The position numbers and the translations under genes were made by a program. 64,000 nt of DNA from Aegilops tauschii subsp. strangulata (Eukaryota; Streptophyta; Magnoliopsida; Poales; Poaceae): positions 320,505,294 through 320,569,293 of the forward strand of contig NC_053037.3 of assembly GCF_002575655.3 (NCBI RefSeq), given 5' to 3'. Of the stretch, positions 21,034 to 33,508 are shown one piece after another; the stretch's first letter is position 1, and each line of letters opens with the position of its first letter. The notes under the pieces were generated by a model, which worked only from the letters and a program-made list of their open reading frames with translations, was not told the origin of the DNA and ran no database searches.

Positions 21034-22434
21034 TGATAACCCACAAGTATAGGGGATCGCAACAGTTTTCGAGGGTAAAGTATTCAACCCAAATTTATTG
21101 ATTCGACACAAGGGGAGCCAAAGAATATTCTCAAGTATTAGTAGTTGAGTTGTCAATTCAACCACACCTGGATAACTTAATATCTGCAGCAAAGTATTTA
21201 GTAGCAAAGTAGTATGGAAGTAACGGTAACGGTGGCAAAAGTAACAGTAGTAGTTTTGTAGTAATTGTAACAGTGGCAACGGTAAAGTAACTAAGCAAAG
21301 AGCAATATGTGAACAGCTCGTAGGCATTGGATCGGTGATGGAGAATTATGTCAGATGCGATTCCTCATGCAACAGTTATAACCTAGGGTGACACAGAACT
21401 AGCTCCAGTTCATCAATGTAATGTAGGCATGTATTCCGAATATAGTCATATGTGCTTATGGAAAAGAACTTGCATGACATCTTTTGTCCTACCCTCCCGT
21501 GGCAGCGGGGTCCTATTGGAAACTAAGGGATATTAAGGCCTCCTTTTAATAGAGTACCGGACCAAAGCATTAACACTTAGTGAATACATGAACTCCTCAA
21601 ACTACAATCATCACCGGTAAGTATCCCGATTATTGTCACTTCGGGGTTAACGGATCATAACACATAATAGGTGACTATAGACTTGCAAGATAGGATCAAG
21701 AACTCACATATATTCATGAAAACATAATAGGTTCAGATCTGAAATCATGGCACTCGGGCCCTAGTGACAAGCATTAAGCATAGCAAAGTCATAGCAACAT
21801 CAATCTCAGAACATAGTGGATACTAGGGATCAAACCCTAACAAAACTAACTCGATTACATGGTAAATCTCATCCAACCCACCACCGTCCAGCAAGCCTAC
21901 AATGGAATTACTCACGCACGGCGGTGAGCATCATGAAATTGGTGATGGAGGAAGGTTGATGATGACGACGGCGACGGATCCCCCTTTCCGGAGCACCGAA
22001 CGGGCTCCAGATCAGCCCTCCCGATAGAGATTAGGGCTTGGCGGCGGCTCCGTATCGTAAAACACGATGAATCCTTCTCTCTGATTTTTTCTCCCCGAAC
22101 GTGAATATATAGAGTTGGAGTTGAGGTCGGTGGAGCACCAGGGGGGCCACGAGGCAGGGGGGCGCTTAGGGGGGGTAGGCGCGCCCCCACCCTCGTGGAC
22201 AGGGTGTGGCCCCCTGGTCTTGATTCTTTCGCCAATATTTTTTATATATTCCAAAAATATTCTCCATGAAGATTCAGGTCATTCCGAGAACTTCTATTTC
22301 TGCACAAAAATAACACCATGGCAATTTTGTTGAAAACAGCGTCAGTCCGGGTTAGTTCCATTCAAATCATGCAAGTTAGAGTCCAAAACAAGGGCAAAAG
22401 TGTTTGGAAAAGTAGATACGATGGAGACGTATCA
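21034..22434 (-). repeat. 3' LTR of element F (1401 bp)
   Basis: Minus strand begins TGATACGTCTCCATCG and ends GGGTTATCA. A TATATAT core lies at 22105-22111, with a GC-rich palindrome about 27 bp upstream of it (22138-22217). Confidence 0.9.
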
Positions 22435-24518
22435 ACTCCCCCAAGCTTAAACCTTTGCTTGTCCTCAAGCAATTCAGTTGACAAACTGAAAGTGATAAAG
22501 AAAAACTTTTACAAACTCTGTTTGCTCTTGTTGTTGCAAATATGTAAAGCCAACATTCAAGTTTTCAGCAAAGATTATGATAACCATATTCACAATAATA
22601 ATTAGGTCTCATGTTTACTCATATCAATGGCATAATCAACTATCGAGCAATAATAATAAATCTCGGATGACAACATTTTCTCAAAACAATCATAATATGA
22701 TATAACAAGATGGTATCTCGCTAGCCCTTTCTGAGACCGCAAAACATAAATGCAGAGCACCTCTGAAGATCAAGGACTGACTAAACATTGTAATTCATGG
22801 TAAAAGAGATCCAGTCATAGTCATACTCAATATAAATTAATAGTAATGGATGCAAATGACAGCGGTGCTCTTCAGCTGGTGCTTTTTAATAAGAGGATGA
22901 TGACTCAACATAAAAGTAAATAGATAAGCCCTTCGCAGAGGGGAGCAGGGATTTGTAGAGGTGCCAGAGCTCGATTTTGAAATAGAGATAAATAATATTT
23001 TGAGCGGCATACTTTCATTGTCAACATAACTACCGAGAGGTCTCGATATCTTCCATGCTACACACATTATAGGCGGTTCCCAAGCAGAATGGTAAAGTTT
23101 ATACTCCCCCACCACCAACAAGCATCAATCCATGGCTTGCCCGAAACAACGGGTGCCTCCAACTAACAACAGTCCTGGGGGAGTTTTGTTTGCAATTATT
23201 TTGATTTGGTTTGAGTATGGGACTAGGCATCCCGGTGACCAGCCATTTTCTCATGAGTGAGGAGCGGAGTCCACTCCTCTTGAGAATAACCCGCCTAGCA
23301 TGGAAGATACAGACAACCCTAGTTGATACATGAGCTATTCGAGCATACAAAATAGAATTTCATTTGAAGGTTTAGAGTTTGGCACATACAAATTTACTTG
23401 GAACGGCAGGTAGATACCTCATATAGGAAGGTATGGTGGACTCATATGGAATAACTTTGGGGTTTATGGAAGTGGATGCACAAGCAGTATTCCCACTTAG
23501 TACAAGTGAATGCTAGAAAAAGACTGGGAAGCGACCAACTAGAGAGCGACAACAGTCATGAACATGCATTAAAATTAATAAACATTGAGTACAAGCATGA
23601 GTAGGATATAATCCACCATGAACATAAATATCTTGGAGGCTATGTTGATTTTTTTTCAACTTCATGCATGAACATGTGCCAATTCGAGCCACTTGAATCA
23701 TTCAAAGGAGGATACCACCCTATCATACCACATCACAACCATTTTAATAGCATGTTGGCACGCAAGGTAAACCATTATAAACTCCTAGCTAATTAAGCAT
23801 GGCATAAGCAACTATAATCTCTAATTGTCATTGCAAACATGTTTCATTCATAATAGACTGAATCAAGAATGATGAACTAATCATATTTACAAAAACAAGA
23901 GAGGTCGAGTTCATGCCGGCTTCTCTCATCTCAATCAGTCCATCATATATCGTCATTATTGCCTTTCACTTGCACGACCGAACGGTGTGAATAATAATAA
24001 TAGTGCACGTGCATTGGACTAAGCTGGAATCTGCAGGCATCTTAATACAAAGGAGAAGACAAGGTAACATGGGCTTCTGGTTAAATCAACAATAATGCAT
24101 ATAAAAGCCACTTCAACATTTCCATTATGGTCTTCTCCTCTCGAACCCCAAAGGAAAGAAAAAAAAATAAAACTATTTACACGGGAAAACTCCCAACAAG
24201 CAGAAAGAAGAACAAGAAAACTTTTTGGGTTTTTCTTTTTAATTACAGGCATGGAAAGTAAACTAGCTAAAAGCTACAACTAATTTTTTGGTTTTTCTTA
24301 AGGTTATTCAAACACACAAGGAGAAAGCTTAAAACAGAAAATAAACTAGCATGGATATTACAATGAAAAAGTATGAGCACCGACAACTGGAACGAGTGTG
24401 TGAACATAAATGTAATGTCGGTGGGAAATACGTACTCCCCCAAGCTTAGGCTTTTGGCCTAAGTTGGTCTATGCCCATGGATCAAAGTTGTAGCTGTGGT
24501 CGTACTGAGATGCAGCAG
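22435..24518 (-). other. 3' non-coding interior of element F
   Basis: Polypurine tract at 22435-22450, then 2 kb without any coding segment I can recognise. A second CTCCCCCAAGCTTAG-like tract occurs at 24434-24448, resembling the polypurine tract. Confidence 0.6.
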
Positions 24519-25382
24519 CTATTGCCTCATGAGCTGCAGCTTGGAGGCGAGCTGCCTCCATCCTCCTCTCGTACTCGTTCGCCTCCCCCTGGTTATAATA
24601 TATCTCCTTTTTGCCTGAAAGTCAAAGAAACCAGGAGCAGGGAGAGCAACATGGATAGTGCGACGTCTGTCAAAGATTAGTCGGTATTGGAGGAACTGTT
24701 CATTCCTCTCAATAAACTGATGGCGAACCATAGCATTATAATCTAGATAAGTAGGAGGCAACTCCATATCATTTCCATGTATGGGTACCTCAAGAAAATT
24801 AGCTAAACCGGTTGCGTAAATTCCACCGAACATATCTCCACTAATACTGTTATTATGCAACCTACGTGCAACAATGGCCCCCAAGTTATATTGTTTATCT
24901 CCTAACAGAGTACTCTTGAGAACACTAAGATCTGGAACACACATGTGACATGCCTCATCCTTACCGTTTATGCATCTACCTATAAAGAGAGCAAAATAAT
25001 GTATAGCAGGAAAATGAATGCTCCCTATGGTAGCTTGTGTTATTTCTCTAGATTCCCCCACAGTGATACTAGCAAGAAAATCTTTAAACTCAGATTTGCG
25101 AGGTTCACTAGCACTACCCCATTGCGGGAGTTTACAAGCAGTATTGAAATCTTCTAAGTCCATGGTATAAGATTTATCATAGAGATCAAATAGGACAGTG
25201 TGAGAATTGCGTGATGATGTAAATTTAAACCTTCTCACAGAGGAATCAGTTAGGTAGTGGTATTTGGGGCACTTATCTGACACGAAGCCCTCAAGTTCAG
25301 CGTTACGCACATATGCTTCAAATTCCTCCTTAATTCCTGCTTGGACCATGAAATTTTCTGATGGCCATTCACAAGGCCGCAC
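24519..25382 (-). CDS. Athila-type second ORF of element F
   Basis: 287 codons open on the minus strand, in the 3' part of F where Athila elements carry a non-pol ORF. It resembles the plant Athila ORF1-type retroposon proteins by its overall layout (FLASITVGESREITQATIGS; IHFPAIHYFALFIGRCINGK; VPDLSVLKSTLLGDKQYNLG). The function of these proteins is unknown. The given 5' end (25382) is a GTG; the true start may be an upstream exon or a later ATG, such as the one encoding MVQAG. No membrane segment or signal peptide is seen. An LTR-like GC palindrome lies 500 bp upstream (25881-25924), which could mark its own promoter. Confidence 0.6.
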   Translation of the reverse strand: MRPCEWPSENFMVQAGIKEEFEAYVRNAELEGFVSDKCPKYHYLTDSSVRRFKFTSSRNSHTVLFDLYDKSYTMDLEDFNTACKLPQWGSASEPRKSEFKDFLASITVGESREITQATIGSIHFPAIHYFALFIGRCINGKDEACHMCVPDLSVLKSTLLGDKQYNLGAIVARRLHNNSISGDMFGGIYATGLANFLEVPIHGNDMELPPTYLDYNAMVRHQFIERNEQFLQYRLIFDRRRTIHVALPAPGFFDFQAKRRYIITRGRRTSTRGGWRQLASKLQLMRQ

Positions 25383-26248
25383 TTGAGCTTCTCTTGGTAG
25401 TTCATAGTCCGGCTAACGTATTGCGGGCCGGGGTCCTTGCTTCCTTGAAACCACCTTGGTACATTTTCCTAAACATATTTCTTCCTCTGAAAAATTTCTG
25501 AAATTTTTAGTAACTCAAAATAAAAGTGAACCAAACTCAACAAAATTGATAGCAACTACTCCCACAAGTGCCTAGAGACTATATCATGCATTAGAACTAC
25601 TTGGGACCAAATAAATTTGACATGCGAGCTCAAGAACAGGGTCACGTAAGCAGCAAAAAATTGCAATAAATAAAGCACTAGAACAAAAACTAATTGGACC
25701 ATTGGAGGAGTCACATACCGAAGAACAATCCTCCAAAGCAGTTTTGTGGATGGAGCTTTGAGCAAGGAGATCGAAAATGGCAGCAAGATGAGCTAGAACT
25801 CGTGCTTGAGCTGGTTGGTGATTTTTTCTGGAGGAAGAAGGAGTGTGTGGGTGCTGGAATAAGTGGAGGGGGGCCACGTGGGGCCCACGAGGCAGGGGGC
25901 GCGCCCTGCACCCTCGTGGCCAGGTGGTTGCCCCCTCTGGTGTGTTCTCAGTGCCAATAATTCTTAAATAATATAGAAAAAAAAATCATATTTCATTTTC
26001 GGGGCATTTGAAGAACTTTTATTTTCGGGGTATTTTTTATTGCAAGGATAATTCAGAAAACAGACAGAAAATACTATTTTTGCTTTATTTAATCTAAATA
26101 ACAGAAAGTAAAAGGAGGGCACAGAAGGTTGTGCTTTCTAACTTCATCCATCTCATGTTCATCAAAAGGAATCCACTAACAAGGTTGATCAAGTCTTGTT
26201 AACAAACTCATTCTGAATTGCATGAAACCGGAGAATTTTCGAATAGCA
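25383..26248 (-). promoter_or_regulatory. Spacer with an LTR-U3-like module before the second ORF
   Basis: The stretch at about 25860-25960 is similar to the U3 of F's own LTR, in the same order: an ATTGGC segment, then CCACGAGGGTGC, GCGCGCC and CTGCCTCGTGG. Downstream on the minus strand comes a CA/CT-rich stretch and a possible donor, CGGTATGTG, near 25730. No clear TATA box. It could be an internal promoter or a leftover of LTR duplication. Confidence 0.4.
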
Positions 26249-28968
26249 CTAGGGTACCTCAACGGGGATATGGACGTCCCCAATAATAAGAATATCATAT
26301 TTCTTCTTGACAGTAGGAAGAGGAAATTCAAAACCTCCAATAGTAATCGTTGGAATTTTTCCAATAGAATTGATACTGTGGACTTGAGGTTGTTTCCTCG
26401 AAAAGTGTACCGTATGCTCATTACCATTAACATGAAAAGTGACATTGCCTTTGTTGCAATCAATAACAGCCCCTGCAGTATTCAAAAAGGGTCTACCAAG
26501 GATAATCGACATACTATTGTCCTCGGGAATATCAAGAATAACAAAGTCCGTTAAAATAGTAACATTTGCAACCACAACATGCACATCCTCACAAATACCG
26601 ACATGTATAGCAGTTGATTTATCGGCCATTTGCAAAGATATTTCAGTAGGTGTCAACTTATTCAAATCAAGTCTACGATATAAAGACAGGGGCATAACAC
26701 TAACACTGGCTCCAAGATAACATAAAGTAGTTTTAACATAGTTTCTTTTAATGGAGCATGGTATAGTTGGTACTCCTGGATCTCCAAGTTTCTTTGGTAT
26801 TCCACCATTAAAATTATAATTAGCAAGCATGGTGGAAATTTCAGCTTCCGGCATCTTTCTTTTATTTGTAAAAATATCTTTCATATACTTAGCATAAGGA
26901 TTCATTTTAAGCATATCAGTCAAACGCATACGCAAAAAGATAGGTCTAATCATTTCAGCAAAGCGCTCAAAATGCTCATCATCCTTTTTCTTGGATGATT
27001 TAGGAGGAAAGGGCATGGGTTTCTGAACCCATGGTTCTCTTTCTTTACCGTGCTTCCTAGCAACGAAGTCTCTCTTATCATAACGTTGATTCTTTGATTG
27101 TGGGTTATCAAGATCAACAACAGGTTCAATCTCTACATCATTATTATTGCTAGGTTGAGCATCAACATGAACATCATCATTAACATTACCACTAGGTTCA
27201 TGTTCATCACCAGATTGTGTTTCAGCATCAGAAATAGAAATATCATTGGGATTCTCAGGTGTGTCTACAACAGGTTCACTAGAAGCATGCAAAGTCCTAT
27301 CATTTTTCTTTTTCTTCTTTTTAGAAGGACTAGGTGCATCAACATTAGTTCTTTGAAAATCTTGCTCAATTCTCTTAGGGTGGCCCTCAGGATACAAAGG
27401 TTCGTGAGTCATTTTACCCCCTCTAGTCATAACTCTAACATCATTATCAATTTTCTTATTACTTAATTCATTGAGCAAATCATTTTGAGCTTTAAGCACT
27501 TGCTCTACTTAGAAGCATGTTTACTAATGAGTTTAAGTTCACCTTTAACTCTAGACATATAATCACTCAGGTGTTCAATCATATAAGCATTACGTTTCAA
27601 TTGTCTACCAACATAAGCATTGAAGTTTTCTTGTTTAACAATAAAATTGTCAAACTCATCTAAGCATTGGCTAGCAGACTTATAACGAGGAATATCACCT
27701 TCATCAAATCTATAGAGAGAATTTACCTTTACTACCTGTGTCGGGTTATCAAGACCATGTATTTCTTCAATAGGTGTTAAATTCTTAACATCTTCAGCTT
27801 TAATACCCTTTTCTTTCATAGATTTCTTTGCCTCTTGCATATCTTCAGGACTGAGAAATAGAATACCCCTTTTCTTCGGAGTTGGCTTAGGAGTTGGTTC
27901 AGGAAGTGTCCAATTATTTTCATTAGTCAAGATATTATTCAATAGCAATTCAGCTTGATCAACTGTTCTTTCCCTGAAAACACAACCAGCACCACTATCC
28001 AGGTGGTCTCTGGAAGCATCGGTTAGTCCATTATAAAAGATATCAAGTATTTCATTTTTCTTGAGAGGATGATCAGGCAAAGCATTAAGTAATTGGAGAA
28101 GCCTCCCCCAAGCTTGTGGGAGACTCTCTTCTTCAATTTGCACAAAATTATATATTTCCCTTAAAGCAGCTTGTTTCTAATGAGCGGGGAAATATTTAGC
28201 AGAGAAGTAATAAATCATATCCTGGGGACTACGCACACAACCAGGATCAAGAGAATTAAGCCATGTTTTAGCATCACCCTTTAATGAGAACGGAAATAAT
28301 TTAAGGATATAGTAGTAACGAGTTTTCTCATCATTAGTGAATAGGGTGGCTATATCATTTAATTTAGTAATATGTGCCACAACAGTTTCAGATTCATAGC
28401 CATAAAAAGGATCAGATTCAACCAAAGTAATTATCTCAGGATCGACAGAGAAATCATAATCCTTATCAGAAATACAGATAGGTGAAGTAGCAAAAGCAGG
28501 GTCATATTTTATTCTAGCATTCAAAGATTTGTCTTTCAGCTTAGCTAATAATGTCTTAAGATCATATCTATCATTGCAAGCAAGAAAATCTCTAGCAGTT
28601 TCTTCATCTATAACATAACCCTCAGGCAATTCATATCTAGGGGGAGAATCTTCATCATCACTTTCATCAATATCATCAGTTTCAATAATTTCATTCTCTC
28701 TAGCCCTAGCAAGTTGTTCATCAAGAAATTCACCTAGTGGCACAGTATTATCAAGCATAGAAGTAGTTTCATCATAAGTATCATGCATAGCAAAAGTGGC
28801 ATCATCAATAACATGCGACATATCAGAATTAATAGCAGAAGCAGGTTTAGGTGTCGCAACCTTACTAAAAACAGAAGGTGAATCAAGTGCAGAGCTAGAT
28901 GGCAGTTCCTTACCTCCCCTCGTAGTTGAGGGAAAAATCTGAGTTCTTTTGTCTTTCAAGTTCCTCAT
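26249..28968 (-). pseudogene. Gag-protease of element F, with stop, frameshift and altered active site
   Basis: Gag starts at the ATG at 28968 (MRNLKDKRTQIF). The capsid-like retrotransposon gag region includes LKGDAKTWLNSLDPG (about 28270-28230) and SLPQAWGRLLQLLNALPDHP (about 28110). An in-frame TAG lies at 28177-28179. A frameshift near 27505 links to the next open stretch (27499-26249), with a Lys-run linker (KKKKKKN) and an aspartic-protease-like domain (YLGASVSVMPLSLYRRLDLN ... SIILGRPFL). The active-site Asp of the usual D-L-G-A-S is Tyr here (codon 26717-26719). The frame ends at 26249 and no polymerase follows. Related elements normally continue into pol. Confidence 0.8.
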
Positions 28969-29017
28969 AGTGATCAACAGATATAAATCCCAAGTGACTA
29001 AAAGAATAGAGCTATGT

Positions 29018-29035
29018 TCCCCGACAACGGCGCCA
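29018..29035 (-). other. Primer-binding site of element F
   Basis: Minus strand TGGCGCCGTTGTCGGGGA, 11 bases after the LTR end, the form seen in Athila-like elements. Confidence 0.85.
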
Positions 29036-29046
29036 GAAAATAGTCT

Positions 29047-29222
29047 TGATAACCCACAAGTATAGGGGATCGCAACAGTTTTCGCGGGTAAAGTATTCAA
29101 CCCGAATTTATTGATTCGACACAAGGGGAGCCACAGAATATTCTCAAGTATTAGCAGTTGAGTTGTCAATTCAACCACACCTGGATAACTTAATATCTGC
29201 AGCAAAGTATTTAGTAGCAAAG
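29047..29222 (-). repeat. 5' LTR of element F, first 176 bp only
   Basis: Matches 21034-21209 with 4 differences. It stops after GCAAAG where element E begins. The rest should lie beyond E's right end. Confidence 0.9.
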
Positions 29223-29601
29223 TGATACGTCTCCAACGTATCTATAAGTTATGAAGTATTCATGCTATTATATTATCCATCTAGGATGTTTTATATGCAT
29301 TTATATGCTATTTTATATGATTTTTGGGACTAACCTATTAACCTAGAGCCCAGTGACAGTTTCTGTTTTTTCCTTGTTTTTGAGTTTTACAGAAAAGGAA
29401 TACCAAACGGAGTCCAATTGACGTGCCAATTTTTGATGATTTTTTCTAGACCAAAAGAAGCCCCCGGAGTAAAAGAGTTGGGCCAGGAGAGTCTCGGGCT
29501 GTCTACGAGGGTGGGGGGCGCGCCCACCCCCCTGGGCGTGGGCCCCTGCCTCGTGGACAACCCGGAGACCCCCCTGACATGAGACCTACGCCAAAAAATC
29601 C

Positions 29602-29609
29602 TATAAATA
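29602..29609 (+). promoter_or_regulatory. TATA box of element E LTR
   Basis: TATAAATA in CCTATAAATACTGAAACC, about 39 bp after the palindrome. Confidence 0.7.
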
Positions 29610-30534
29610 CTGAAACCTCCAGAAAATAACCTAGATCGGGAATTCCGCCGCCGCAAGCCTCTGTAGCCACCAAAAACCAATCAGGACCCTGTTCCGGCAC
29701 CCTGCCGGAGGGGGGATCCTTCACCAGTGGCCATCTTCATCATCCTGGCGCTCTCCATGACGAGGAGGGAGTAGTTCACCCTCGGGGCTGAGGGTATGTA
29801 CCAGTAGCTATGTGTTTGATCTCTCTCTCTCTCTCGTGTTCTTGATTTGGCACGATCTTGATGTATCACGAGATTTGTTATTACAGTTGGATCTTATGAT
29901 GTTTCTCCCCCTCTACTCTCTTGTAATGGATTGAGTTTTCCCTTTGAAGTTATCTTATCGGATTGAGTCTTTAAGGATTTGAGAACACTTGATGTATGTC
30001 TTGCATGTGCTTATCTGTGGTGACAATGGGATATTCACGTGATCTACTTGATGTATGTTTTGGTGATCAACTTGCGGGTTCAGTGAAATTGTGAACTTAT
30101 GCATAGGGGTTGGCACACGTTTTTGTCTTGACTCTCTGGTAGAAACTTTGGGGCACTCTTTGAAGTTCTTTGTGTTGGTTGAAAGATGAATCTGAGATTG
30201 TGTGATGCATATCGTATAATCATACCCATGGATACTTGAGGTGACATTGGAGTATCTAGGTAACATTAGGTTTTTGGTTGATTTGTATCTTAAGGTGTTA
30301 TTCTAGTACGAAGTCTATGATAGATCGAACGGAAAGAATAGCTTCGTGTTATTTTACTCTTGAATAGATCGATCAGAAAGGATAACTTTGAGGTGGTTTC
30401 GTACCCTACCATAATCTCTTCGTTTGTTCTCCGCTATTACTGACTTTGGAGTGACTCTTTGTTGCACGTCGAGGGATATTTATATGATCCAATTATGTTA
30501 TTATTGTTGAGAGAACTTGCACTAGTTGAAGTAT

Positions 30535-30539
30535 GAACC
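30535..30539 (+). repeat. Left target duplication of element A (GAACC)
   Basis: Identical to 61926-61930 at the other end of A. A perfect 5-bp copia-type duplication. Confidence 0.95.
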
Positions 30540-32273
30540 TGAAGGAAATATGCCCTAGAGGCAATAATAAAGTTATTATTTATTTCCTTATATCATGATA
30601 AATGTTTATTATTCATGCTAGAATTGTATTAACCGGAAACATGATACATGTGTGAATACATAGACAAACAGAGTGTCACTAGTATGCCTCTACTTGACTA
30701 GCTCATTGATCAAAGATGGTTATGTTTCCTAGCCATAGACAAAGAGTTGTCATTTGATTAACGGGATCACATCATTAGGATAATGATGTGATTGACTTGA
30801 CCCATTCCGTTAGCTTAGCACTTGATCGTTTAGTATGTTGCTATTGCTTTCTTCATGACTTATACATGTTCCTATGACTATGAGATTATGCAACTCCCGT
30901 TTACCGGAGGAACACTTTGTGTGCTACCAAACGTCACAACGTAACTGGGTGATTATAAAGGTGCTCTACAGGTGTCTCCGAAGGTACTTGTTGGGTTGGC
31001 GTGTTTCGAGATTAGGATTTGTCACTCCGATTGTCGAAGAGGTATCTCTGGGCCCACTCAGTAATGCACATCACTTAAGCCTTGCAAGCATTGCAACTGA
31101 TGAGTTAGTTGCGGGATGATGTATTACGGAACGAGTAAAGAGACTTGCCGGTAACGAGATTGAACTAGGTATTGAGATACCGACGATCGAATCTCGGGCA
31201 AGTAACATACCGATGACAAAGGGAATAACGTATGTTGTTATGCGATTTGACCGATAAAGATCTTCGTAGAATATGTGGGAGCCAATATGAGCATCCAGGT
31301 TCCGCTATTGGTTATCCGGAGACGTGTCTCGGTCATGTCTACATAGTTCTCGAACCCGTAGGGTCCGCACGCTTAAAGTTCGATGACAGTTATATTACGA
31401 GTTATGTGTTTTGATGTACCGAAGGTAGTTCGGAGTCCCGGATGTGATCACAGACATGACGAGGAGTCTTGAAATGGTCGAGACATAAAGATCGATATAT
31501 TGGACGACTATGTTTGGACACCGGAATGGTTCCGGGAGGTTCCGGACATTTATCGGAGTACCGGGGTTACCGGAACACCCCCCGGGAAGCTATTTGGCCT
31601 TATGGGCCTTAGTGGAAAGGAGAGAGGGAGGCCAGGAGGTGGCGCGTGGCCCCCTTGCCCCAATCCGAATTGGGAAAGGGAAGGGGGCGGCGGCCCCCCT
31701 TCTCCTTCCTTCTCTCCACCTCCTCCTTCCCCCTTCTCCTACTTGGAATAGGAAAGGGGGGGCCAAACCTACTTGGAGTAGGTTTGCCCCCCTTTCGGCG
31801 CGCCTCTCCCCTAGGCCGGCACTCTCCTCCTCCCCCCTTTATATACGGAGGAGAGGGGCACCCCATAGAAACAACAATTGATCTCTTGGATCTTTTAGCC
31901 CTGTGCGGTGCCCCTCTCCACCATAGTCCACCTCGATAATATCGTAGCGGTGCTTAGGCGAAGCCCTGCGTCGGTAGAACATCATCATTGTCACCACGCC
32001 GTCGTGCTGACGGAACTCTCCCTCAAAGCTCGGCTGGATCGGAGTTCGAGGGACGTCATCGAGTTGAACGTGTGCAGAACTCGGAGGTGCCGTGCGTTCG
32101 GTACTTGATCGGTCGGATCGTGAAGGCGTACGACTACATCAACCGCGTTGTGCTAACGCTTCCGCTTTCGGTCTACGAGGGTACGTGGACACACTCTCCC
32201 CTCTCGTTGCTATGCATCACCATGATCCTGTGTGTGTGTAGGAAGTTTTTTGAAATTACTACGTTCCCCAACA
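30540..32273 (+). repeat. 5' LTR of element A (1734 bp)
   Basis: Begins TGAAGGAAATATGCCCTAGA and ends CTACGTTCCCCAACA. TATA region TTTATATAC at 31838-31846. Confidence 0.92.
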
Positions 32274-32274
32274 G

Positions 32275-32287
32275 TGGCATCCGAGCC
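32275..32287 (+). other. Primer-binding site of element A
   Basis: TGGCATCCGAGCC, a variant of the copia initiator-Met type TGGTATCAGAGC, one base after the LTR. Confidence 0.8.
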
Positions 32288-33508
32288 TAGTTTTGTGCGT
32301 AGATGTTACATGCACGAGTAGAACACAAGTGAGTTGTGGGCGATACAAGTCATACTGCTTACCAGCATGTCATACTTTGGTTCGGCGGTATTGTTGGATG
32401 AAGCGGCCCGGACCGACATTACGCGTACACTTACGCGAGACTGGTTCTATCGACGTGCTTTGCACACAGGTGGCTGGCGGGTGTCAGTTTCTCCAACTTT
32501 AGTTGAACCGAGTGTGGCTACGCCCGGTCCTTGATAAGGTTAAAACAGCACTAACTTGACGAACTATCGTTGTGGTTTTGATGCGTAGGTAAGAACGGTT
32601 CTTGCTCAGCCCGTAGCAGCCACGTAAAACTTGCAACAACAAAGTAGAGGATGTCTAACTTGTTTTTGCAGGGCATGTTGTGATGTGATTTGGTCAAGGC
32701 ATGATGCTAAATTTTATTGTATGAGATGATCATGTTTTGTAACCGAGTTATCGGCAACTGGCAGGAGCCATATGGTTGTCGCTTTATTGTATGCAATGCA
32801 ATCGCCCTGTAATTGCTTTACTTTATCACTAAGCGGTAGCGATAGTCGTAGAAGCAATAGTTGGCGAGACGACAACGATGCTACGATGGAGATCAAGGTG
32901 TCGCGCCAGTGACGATGGTGATCATGACGGTGCTTCGGAGATGGAGATCACAAGCACAAGATGATGATAGCCATATCATATCACTTATATTGATTGCATG
33001 TGATGTTTATCTTTTATGCATCTTATCTTGCTTTGATTGACGGTAGCATTATAAGATGATTTCTCACTAATTTCAAGGTATAAGTGTTCTCCCTGAGTAT
33101 GCACCGTTGCCAAAGTTCGTCGTGCCCAGACACCACGTGATGATCGGGTGTGATAAGCTCTACGTCCATCTACAACGGGTGCAAGCCAGTTTTGCACACG
33201 CAGAATACTCAGGTTAAACTTGACGAGCCTAGCATATGCAGATATGGCCTCGGAACACTGTGACCGAATGGTCGAGCGTGAATCATATAGTAGATATGAT
33301 CAACATAGTGATGCTCACCATTGAAAACTACTCCATTTCTCGTGATGATCGGTTATGGTTTAGTTGATTTGGATCACGTGATCACTTAGATGATTAGAGG
33401 GATGCCTATCTAAGTGGGAGTTCGTAAGTAATATGATTAATTGAACTTAAATTTATCATGAACTTAGTACCTGATAGTATTTTGCATGTCTATGTTTGTT
33501 GTAGATAG
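32288..33508 (+). other. Leader of element A
   Basis: Untranslated leader between PBS and gag, about 1.2 kb as usual for Angela/BARE-type elements. No protein-coding content. Confidence 0.7.

Larger units (their letters stand above)
21034..29222 (-). mobile_element. Element F: Athila-like gypsy element lacking polymerase
   Basis: Minus-strand element. 3' LTR at 21034-22434, polypurine tract next to it (minus GGGGGAGT at 22435-22442), a second ORF at 24519-25382, gag-protease at 26249-28968, PBS at 29018-29035 and the first 176 bp of the 5' LTR (29047-29222), which is then cut by element E. The interior (6.6 kb) has no reverse transcriptase, RNase H or integrase. The outer flank is cagag (21029-21033). 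Over the 176 bp of shared LTR I count 4 differences. Confidence 0.85.
29223..30539 (+). repeat. 5' LTR of element E, left part
   Basis: Begins TGATACGTCTCCAACGTATC. A GC-rich palindrome at 29496-29563 precedes the TATA box TATAAATA at 29602. A (CT)n run lies at 29820-29836. Ends at the target site GAACC (30535-30539). Confidence 0.9.

Noticed and set aside
31500..31940. Pro/Gly-rich open frames in LTRs (also near 34700, 46400-47090, 53300-54000)
   Set aside because: They arise from GC-rich LTR sequence, recur in every LTR copy and occur on both strands without domain content.
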